The notes beneath the pieces were generated by a model. It saw only the letters and a program-made list of their open reading frames with translations, was not told the DNA's origin and did not search any database. From Aedes albopictus (taxonomy: Eukaryota; Arthropoda; Insecta; Diptera; Culicidae), in assembly GCF_035046485.1 (NCBI RefSeq), contig NC_085137.1, forward strand, positions 342,912,505 through 342,976,504: DNA of 64,000 nt. Direction: 5' to 3'. Each line of letters opens with the position of its first letter. Position 1 is the stretch's first letter. Shown here piece by piece: positions 57,002 through 64,000 of this stretch. The position numbers and the translations under genes were made by a program.

Positions 57002-57303
57002 TATGTACGGGGCTAATGGAACATGTATGATGGTGGTGGGTTGGATTGGAGCATCACGGTGTGCAGGCAGGTGGGGAGGTGAAGTGGAAGTCATTGCGAT
57101 TCGCTTCTAGAGAGTGATAACATGATAGGTAACGGCACCCATTCCTGGCAACAACGGTGACGGCGCTATGTGGGAAGTGCATGTGGATGGATGTATGCAA
57201 CTATAGGGTACGTGCAGAACTGGATAGGGATTGGAAGAGAGTGCTACACGGCGTAGCGTCGCGTCGCGCAAACAACGTTTTTCCATTGATACAAAAATAC
57301 TTA

Positions 57304-57528
57304 GGGTATCGCGCTACTTGGGCGGTGGTTTTCTTCGTCTGTTATTTTCGTCTGTTTTCCACTGTAACTCGGTCAATTTTGAACCGATTGACTTGAAATT
57401 TTGTACACGGGTAGATACTATACTTATCTCACCGCATTCCAAGAATTGTGTCAATTGGTTCAAGATTGACTGAGTTATAGTGGAAAACAGACGAATATAG
57501 AAGCCACCGCCCAAGTAGCGCGATTCCC
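57304..57528. mobile_element. TA-flanked palindromic MITE B
   Basis: TA on both sides (57302-57303 and 57529-57530). Ends GGGTATCGCGCTACTTGGGC and GGGAATCGCGCTACTTGGGC. The core has AACTCGGTCAATTTTGAACC and TGACTGAGTTATAGT, homologous to the core of MITE A while the outer 50 bp differ. 225 bp, non-coding. Confidence 0.9.
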
Positions 57529-57615
57529 TATATGAGCTCGGTTTGTGAGTTTTGCGTCGCGCTGATAAAGGCAGAGGTTCTCTACGGTTCTATAATCGGA
57601 AAAAGTGCATACATA

Positions 57616-57873
57616 TTATTTTCTGTCCTGTGCGCCAGTTAAAATGCAAAAGGCCAGGGTGGCTTTGACTTTTGGCCAGGTCAAATCTATCGGATTTTTA
57701 GGACATCCACAATGGAGCTCCGCGTTGGAGAACAACTTGTGAGGCCAACATGCACGAATTATATACCGCAGGCATCTATTGACCAGCTGCCTCTCCGCTG
57801 ATACACACCAAGTTTCACTGGCGTACAGTAGCACAGATTTCACGTTTGAATACTTACTTTCAGTCCTGAGCAC
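57616..57873 (-). pseudogene. RTE-like retrotransposon C-terminal fragment 1
   Basis: The minus-strand frame contains SNVKSVLLYASETW and VNRCLRYIIRACWPH, the segment after the RT thumb that is conserved in RTE-like elements (usually SNVKSVLLYGCETW and FINRCLRYIIR). A short deletion removes the middle (SAERQLVNRC). No catalytic motifs remain. The frame downstream drifts to unrelated sequence. Confidence 0.75.
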
Positions 57874-58039
57874 TCACGGAGCTGAAGAGGGCCGAATTCA
57901 AAGATCTCCATCCTGAGCGTTTTCCCGTCATCACCTTGACCTGTGGCCAGGGTCAATTTCAAAGGGGGGGGGGTCCGGAGTGTTGAGACCCTCCCATTAC
58001 TGACGCTTCATGCATTAGGCGCCCCTCCGACTTGGTGTG

Positions 58040-58262
58040 GCTGACCCGCCTCCACTCGCTCCCGAATTTCAGTCGCTATCGGATTTCGATGACATCGACG
58101 ATGGAGCTCCACGTTGGAGATCTAATTGTGAGACCACCATCCACGAATTATATACCGCAGGCATCTATTGATGAAGACCTGCAACCGTTGAGTGTTCTCC
58201 ACTGATACACTCTTAGTTCCACTGCTGTACGCACTGATTTCACGTTCGAGTTGAAAATTCGG
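58040..58262 (-). pseudogene. RTE-like retrotransposon C-terminal fragment 2
   Basis: Covers the same protein segment as the preceding fragment: FNSNVKSV, then after a frameshift LQVFINRCLRYIIRGWWSHN and VELHRRCHRNPIA. Same orientation, about 170 bp upstream in element terms. Either a local duplication or two insertions. Inactive. Confidence 0.72.
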
Positions 58263-58767
58263 ATTTTAGTGCGTCGATTAATCTTGTAGTTTTTTCATAC
58301 ATTTGCTCAACTCGCAAAAGCATCCCTTTTTCCCTTCTAAATCATAGCGGGAGAATCTGCTCAACATACACCCGAACAGGAAGGTCCGGATAGTGTGGGG
58401 TTAATACCGTCTTCTACAACAGAAGTAAAAACCAGGACTACTCTCTCCTAAATCCACTAAGCACATTCCTATGGTCGCCAAACCCTTCGTCTCTCCGGAA
58501 CCACCAGGAAGGCATTGCTTCAGAGAGGGACTAGTGCACATCGCACCCTCAAGGTTAGCTGCGTAGCCTACAGCAACGAACATCGATGTCTTGCTTTGAA
58601 GAGCCCATCACGACAGCATGCTGGCGCTTAGCCAGTGGTCCTCGCCACTCCCTTTGTTCTCAGAAGGCGGGCAGGGTTAACCCCATGCCCGCGCCAAACT
58701 GTTTTGCAGACATCAAGAACGGATGCTTACGTGCTACCAGATCTGACCTGCTTAAGGCAAAGTATCA

Positions 58768-59600
58768 CTACCCATCAGGCCCTATCAGCTGCATGAGAAG
58801 TATTCTAACTGTTGGGTCTCCACCTACCCTGGCCCTTATCGAGGACCCCTTTCCAACCGCGTGCTCGGATCCAACCGAGTAGACCGACGCCACGGCAGCA
58901 ACGCTACCAGAACTTCCTCTCCGCGGCCACTTAATCGCTGTTGGGGTCGTTTTCGGCCGCAGGGCACCGGTATGACCTACGAAGCCGACTCCGAACCACC
59001 TTGACCATCTCTTGTATCGCGTGTGCACTATAGTGGCTATAGCCATTTTAAAGTCCACGTGCCACCTCCTCTGTAGTTCGAAGACGACGTGGGTGATAGC
59101 TGTTGAAACGGCATTCCAGCCAAACTCATCCTTACACATTCTCTGGACAAGACTGTCTGGAGTTGTGTTCTCAACACTAGTAGCAAGCATGTTGACATTG
59201 TACGAAAACGCAGCTTCACGAACAAATCGTGTTCTGCCGTTTCCTCTAAACCTACGCAAACTGGGCAGGACATTCATGCGATTATGGCCTGGAAGGACCT
59301 GAGTGAGGTGGAATATTACTTTCCCATGGCCTATGTTAACCCAACTATCTACTCTCGCCGTTCCCCAAGCCGGGCTGCCATACTTTAGTATGGACGAGGC
59401 GACACTAGCCAGAAGCTTGCGCTTGCTGGCATACACCGCAGAGCTATTGGACATCATTCGGGATAGTGCCATTATAGCAGTGGAGGCTCTTTTGCAGCTG
59501 TTCAACGTGGCTACCGAAGGAATGTTTATCGTTGATCATCACCTCAAGTGTTTGACTGAGCGCTTTGAAATGATAGTGCAATTGTCTACTCTGACCACTG
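58768..59600 (-). pseudogene. R1-type ORF2: C-terminal domain
   Basis: A 245-codon open frame (59505-58768) begins ASTAIMALSRMMSNSS and continues KRKLLASVASSILKYGSPAW, the thumb-end segment of R1 elements. In an overlapping frame lies CPVCVGLEETAEHDLFV, part of the C-terminal zinc knuckle, so at least one frameshift falls near 59.27 kb. This is the longest uninterrupted piece of the element. Confidence 0.8.
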
Positions 59601-60630
59601 TTTTGTGGTGAGCCAATTCCAGTTTCCTGGATTTCATCCACTCCTCCACAACCGCGATCTAGTGGACAGTAGTCAAGTCCACTTCTTTGATCGATTCACC
59701 GTAGACCTCCAGCGTAATGTCGTCAGCAAAGCCGACGATTTTCACTCCCAACGAAAACTATAACCTCAACACCTCATCGTACATGACATTCCATAACACT
59801 GGACCTAGGAAGGAACCTTGCGGGACTCCTGAGGTTTTGTGAAAGCTCTTCCATCCCACCTCCGTGTCATAAACTTGTACTCGATTCTGGAAGTAGCCAA
59901 GAATCTTGTACAGGTACCCGGGTATCCTCAGACGCAAGAGCGCATCGGCAATAGCCGCTCAACTAGCACACACGTTCCTTACATCCGTTCCTTACATCCA
60001 GAGTCACTACTGCACAGTAGCGAATCCCCTTCCTCTTACGCAGTGTCGATCAAGCATATTGGCCTATATGGCGACGGGTCTCCGCGTGATTTCCCCACCT
60101 TTGGCAATAGATCCTGGCTTTGCCGCTTCAAAACCTCTGAGAAAGTTCACTCGTCCAGGCGTTTCTGCATAGCAGACTTGATCATCTCGGGAGCCTCTGC
60201 AATAGTTACTTTTAAGGCCAGATTCGGAACTTCGTTTGGATCTGGGGACAAACCTACGCTGAGGGGCTTTGCTATCACCACAAGTTCTTCATTGGTGACC
60301 CTCTCCTCATCGCCAGCCTCAGTTCCCGACTGTCCTACGAAACGAGGCCACGGACTAGGATCATGGCGCGGAAAAAGCCCCTCGATGATTCCCTCCATCA
60401 TCTCTGGAGATTGCTCTGTAGGAGCCATCACACCTCTCGTCTTGGCCAAAACGATCCACTCTGACAGAGACCTCAAAGCAAGCCTTTTTGCTTGCTCTTA
60501 TCTCGGTCTTAAGCGCGGCTTTTGCAGCGGCGAACACCACCCGCCGTTCGTTTCGCTCTTCCTCTGATTGTGCTCGCTGCATCCGCCGCCTAGCCCGTAG
60601 GCAGGCGCGGCGCAGGTCCGCAATCACGTC
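59600..60630 (-). pseudogene. R1-type ORF2: linker and reverse transcriptase
   Basis: 60630-60150 reads the arginine-rich linker (RACLRARRRMQRAQSEEERN) and the pre-RT segment (PEMMEGIIEGLFPRHDPSPW). Around 60.13 kb are remnants of the LLPKxGKxPGDPxxYRPI block; the next part appears deleted. The palm follows: SGVPQGSFLGPVLWNVMYDE and the catalytic VGFADDITLEVYG, with FADD encoded at 59719-59730. The two catalytic aspartates are intact, but stops and frameshifts make the protein non-functional. Confidence 0.85.
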
Positions 60631-60899
60631 GGTACACTAGTAAGCCGGTGGCCTCCCATTTCTAGGGTGGGCTCGCCTAGGCATGGTTGCATCACACGTA
60701 TGCGAGAGCACCGCTACCAGTTCATCGCTGTCTAAACCAAGTGGGTTTGCTCATGACGGAGCGCCTTCCAAAATACCCCTTCATCGAAGTATGATTTCTT
60801 CCACCTGCGAGGGCTTCACCTTGGCCTAGCCGCCTTTTCCTCTACTCGCTGGCTGCTGTTGTTGTAGTCGATACTGTAGCTATCCGCCAGGTGATCGCT

Positions 60900-61220
60900 G
60901 AGAATGTAGCTATCGTCTACTCTCCACTTCGAACTACTTGCTAGGCCAGGACTCCACACCGTTCCGATTAAAGGTACTCTTGGTACCGGCATAAGCCAGG
61001 ACGATATCTAGCATGGCCTGTGTCTCTAGCAGGATCTTATCCCGCTGGTTCGTGAAACGGTTTCCCCATTCCACGGCCCAGGCATTAAAGTCTCCCCCTA
61101 TTACCTCCGGCCTTCGTTCTGTTAGCACGGTCGTCATACAGTCCAGTATCTGCGTGTACTGCTCGATCGGCCATCTCGGAGGCGCATAACAGCTACAGAA
61201 GAAGACCCGTTTACTTTGGC
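60900..61220 (-). pseudogene. R1-type ORF2: endonuclease fragment
   Basis: Apurinic-like endonuclease domain that nicks target DNA. The minus strand reads CSCYAPPRWPIEQYTQILDC, then PEVIGGDFNAWAVEWGNR, where GGDFNA is the conserved catalytic-core motif, then LAYAGTKSTFNRNG. The region up- and downstream is full of stops, so only this stretch stays in frame. Confidence 0.82.
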
Positions 61221-61459
61221 GACCACGAAGCCTTCCTAAGTAGTAGACACCAGCTCCTGGATGGGGTATTTACCCGTCGTCCATATCGCCGCCATTTTTC
61301 TGGACCCATCCGCGACCCAATTTCCGTTGTTGGCGGGTACTCGGTATGGATTCCGCTGTGATGACTATATTCATCCCCCACTCAGAAACCGCCTGAGAAA
61401 GCGTTCAGTAGTTCAGGTTCAGCTGCGTTACCTGCACTGTGATTTGTTCACTGCGGCCT

Positions 61460-62573
61460 TCAAAGGGCACCTTGGACCATCCGTTGGATACCGGATTTCC
61501 TGGTACTAATCAGACAAATAGGTGGACTCGTGCAGCCTTGTACCTTATGGCCTTCGGTACCGCATCTCCTACACAGTTTGCTCCTATCAGGGCCTTTGCA
61601 GGCCCATGACTTGTGTCCTGGTTCCAGACGCTTGAAACAAACCTTCGGTGGCTCGTGGAACGTTAGATGACATACGGACATACGGCTACCTTGATCCTCC
61701 CCACTTTAACGGACTTCTTACGACTGCCACAGGTGCTAAACCAAAGCAACCTGTGTCCCTGCCGGCCCCTTCCGTAGCCCAACGGCTGCGGTGACCACCT
61801 GCACGTTGCACTGTTGCTGCAGTGCCGTAACGAGCTCTTCTACTAAGGTGACCTCGTCTAGGTTTTTCACCTTCAGAGTCGCCTGTGTAAAAACCCTCAC
61901 CTCTACCTCTTCGCCAATGACTTCTTCCGCAAAACTTTAGCAGTCAACTCCCAGATCCTTGAGCTTGGCGTCGCTTCGCATCACCTTCAAGGCGTCCGGG
62001 TACTTAGAATGTTCGATCTTGATGACGAGCGCAACGGCTTCCATGCGCTTGGTACCTGCTCTTTTACGCCTTCTTGGTTTGGCGTCCCTATTCTCCTCGA
62101 CCTGTGGTTTGTTCTTCTTCCTCTTCCGCTCGGCTTTGTCCAAGGAGAGTCCTCCTCTTGGTCCACCCTACTCTGCGGTTGCTGAAGGTCGCAACCCTCT
62201 GTTTTCTTCCATCCGGGTCAGATCAGTCTTTTCAGGCGCACCTTTTCCTTTTTTCCGGGATGCCCGGTTGGGGTCCGACTTGCCGGTATTACTGCCGACC
62301 TTCGGGGTTAGTATCTTCCTAGCCTTGCGGGCACCGCCAGACAGCACCTAATCTGACGGCTGCCTCACCCGCATCTGCGAGTGCTTATCACGAGCAGACG
62401 CATCCACCACTCCTTTTAGACTTCCTGTGAAAACGGAGGCCTCCGTCTGGGTAGACTTTGTAACCTTTACGTTCACCGGTTCCGCCGCTGCTGCTGTCAT
62501 CTCGTGTCTCATGTGATCCTACTTGGCATCGTCCATCGACTTATGAAGTCGCAACAGGGTCGATTTCAGATCC
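61460..62573 (-). pseudogene. R1-type ORF1 (gag-like RNA-binding protein)
   Basis: Encodes the nucleic-acid-binding ORF1 product that coats element RNA. From 62573 the frame reads lysine- and arginine-rich N-terminal sequence (KARKILTPKVGS, AERKRKKNKPQ) with only a few stops. Then comes a segment typical of R1 gag: EAVALVIKIEHSKYPDALKV and MRSDAKLKDLG. Further on lie FTQATLKVKNLDEVTLVEEL and CCHC knuckles. The first knuckle is damaged (CFKRLEPGHKSWAC, second Cys replaced), and the second is intact (CRRCGTEGHKVQGC, CX2CX4HX4C). A stop near 61940 and a frame change near 61700 interrupt it. The start codon is not identifiable. Confidence 0.8.
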
Positions 62574-62589
62574 TAACTTATATTGGACT

Positions 62590-63235
62590 TCGTGGACGCA
62601 CGTGGAGTGGAGACTACGCGACTTGGTTTAGGTTCGTCAGGTCTTGGGACTGTAATCCCTGTTGCCCCTATGGGATTCCTCTAGCAAAGGTAAATGGACA
62701 CACAGGATCATACCTAGCATGTCTAAATTTTCACTCGACAGAATTTCTGTCAGGCTATGGGTGCTTTAGGTGGTGTCTGCACAGATTCAGACATGCAGGC
62801 TCCCCCGCATGTCCGGAATGCGCAGACTGCGACGATACCTCGAGGCTTGTGCTCTTCCAATGCCCGGCCCACGTTTCGTGGAGCAAAGGTCGAGTATGCA
62901 GGGGATATGCGGTAGAGATATCACTCTGGACAACATTGTTGAAATGATGTGTATGGGAGCGAACAAGTTGGATTCCGTTACTTCCACGCCGTCCACGGTC
63001 GCCCTACAGACAAAATACGGGCCGACTAAGAGCAAGTGGATTGGGACCCTTCCGACGGATACATAGTCTGTAGTACTAGCCAGGACCCAAGCTTCCAGAG
63101 GAAAAAGGAACGCTTACCAATAGGTAGAGAGTACTCATTTACGACCTCCCCCCTTCACGAAGTCATCCCTAACAGGCGTACCGTGAACATAAGGAAGAGA
63201 GAGAGAATGAGTATTTAGAGGGTCGATCCCCACAT
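62590..63235 (+). pseudogene. R1-type retrotransposon C-terminal and 3' fragment
   Basis: Plus-strand frames give FLSGYGCFRWCLHRFRHAGS and CPECADCDDT.RLVLFQCP, the C-terminal zinc knuckle (CX2C with the His lost), then by frameshift RSSMQGICGRDITLDNIVEM. The frame ends in a stop near 63066. A 3' region with AGAGAGAGAATGAGTATTTA follows. It is 5'-truncated and lies head-to-head with the minus-strand R1 element. Confidence 0.78.
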
Positions 63236-64000
63236 AAGCCGAGGAACCACCTCTTGGGTACAAATCTGATCAGCAGAATTTCTCATTCTATAAAAAATAA
63301 AAACAGTATCCTGAAGGATACCAAGTCTGGAAGAGCATAGCAGCAAGACCAACACGAGAATTACCAATCGTAATTGACGAACTGATGACGTTAACCTTTC
63401 CCACTTTGAATTCAGAAATCCGAGCCGAAAAGCCACAAGTGGATCGTAAAATCCTCGTTAACATACCCTGCTGCTGCTGTGATACGAAGGATTTGATTTA
63501 TATTTGAACAAGAATGCGCGCAGACAACGATGCGACGACGCACAACGAGAGGGGGTTCGCAACGAGGAGGTGAGGACGAGAAACGCATTTGTGCCGTCTT
63601 ATCGCTTTATCAGTACCCATTTGCTGCTACCAACTTCTCCGATTTCACCAAACCCCTTCCTCTCGGTTATTCACACCATGAAAGTGCCGCGCCGGTGCGA
63701 ATCGTCTCGGTTTCGGTTGGCTCTTCGTTTGTGCATCATCGATAACGGGCGCGAGCGCGCGCGAAAGATACCGCGTGGTTGCAAAAGTTATCTGCACGGT
63801 CTTAGCTTCCCTGCCATGCCGCCGCCGCACCACCGCCGTATTGGGTTTCATGTGCAGAAACGCGCTATTTGCGTTGCAGCGCGAGCGATATCGATTTGTT
63901 CCGGTGAAAGCGCTTGAAGTTGAACTTTAAGAATCATCCAAATGGAGAAGTTTGCCCCGCTTTGTACGTGTCTCGATGGCAGTATAATGCTCGATTTCAT
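63236..64000. other. Spacer, CpG-rich at the right, no gene recognised
   Basis: 63.5-63.9 kb is GC- and CpG-rich (GCGCGAGCGCGCGCG type words), similar to the stretches at 30.3 and 56.3 kb. No family-supported frame. The window ends before any coding region could be confirmed. Confidence 0.4.

Larger units (their letters stand above)
58420..62573 (-). mobile_element. Degraded R1-type non-LTR retrotransposon
   Basis: On the minus strand, gag-like ORF1, endonuclease, linker, RT and a zinc-binding C-terminus follow in the canonical order, then a 3' region (58.42-58.77 kb). No RNase H was seen, consistent with the R1 group. Frameshifts and stops are spread throughout, and part of the RT domain around 60.0 kb appears deleted. 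Its 5' edge abuts an oppositely oriented R1-type fragment at about 62.57-62.59 kb. A duplication and exact ends were not found. Confidence 0.82.

Noticed and set aside
59839..60567. 242-codon plus-strand open frame
   Set aside because: Antisense to the R1-type linker and RT; the minus-strand reading matches the retrotransposon, so this is a shadow.
63942..64000. ATG in a favourable context (CCAAATGG) opening a frame to the window end
   Set aside because: Only 19 codons are visible, with no family resemblance; a real first exon is possible but cannot be supported here.

Overview
The window looks like transposon-rich, gene-poor nuclear DNA from a culicine mosquito, most likely Aedes. That reading is an inference from repeat content: tRNA-headed SINEs with a CTCGTTAATA-type tail (Feilai-like), abundant TA-flanked and 8-bp-TSD MITEs, degraded R1-type and RTE-like non-LTR retrotransposons, and long AT-rich degenerate satellites. 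No host protein-coding gene, rRNA, CRISPR array or prokaryotic feature could be supported. Nearly every long reading frame is either a degenerate reverse transcriptase or gag, or a chance frame across short-period repeats.

Layout. 1-3.7 kb: a tRNA-like sequence, a foldback, a CpG-poor MITE with GGGGCTGTCC ends, and a 1.17-kb hAT element with a 121-bp MITE nested in it. 3.7-9.0 kb: AT-rich 12-bp-period satellite, interrupted by a 1.9-kb TA-flanked element whose interior is a GC-richer satellite in inverted arrangement with a palindromic hAT MITE inside, and by a long tRNA-headed retroposon. 9.0-11.4 kb: first of three copies of a composite element (microsatellite, roughly 152-155-bp satellite centred on AACCGGTT, and an AT-rich tail). 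11.4-20.5 kb: SINE-like sequence, MITE, low-information DNA and about 4 kb of 12-bp satellite. 20.5-27.1 kb: an RNase H-type non-LTR RT pseudogene, satellite that changes orientation, the second tRNA-headed retroposon and an RTE-like pseudogene. 28.0-30.3 kb: second composite copy. 31.9-33.6 kb: C-rich 11-12-bp satellite with a MITE. 33.9-36 kb: foldbacks, an RTE fragment and a SINE with a well-kept tRNA-Met-like head. 37.5-40.5 kb: more 12-bp satellite. 41.1-44.4 kb: third composite copy, inverted, broken by a retroposon with five 130-bp 5' monomers and by a SINE. 46-53.8 kb: satellite surrounding a 3.5-kb near-complete inverted repeat flanked by TTAA, plus smaller MITEs. 54.3-57.5 kb: MITEs and GC-richer spacer. 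57.6-63.2 kb: RTE-like fragments, a degraded R1-type element on the minus strand with gag, endonuclease, RT and C-terminal parts in order, and an R1-type 3' piece head-to-head with it on the plus strand.

Functional reading. The recognisable proteins are retrotransposon machinery broken by stops, frameshifts or deletions, so the locus is probably inert for transposition. What stands out is secondary-structure potential (arms of 20 bp to 1.7 kb) and tandem repeats carried inside mobile elements, both of which are plausible substrates for small-RNA pathways. Element limits given as exact were set by eye from matching target-site duplications; other limits are approximate.
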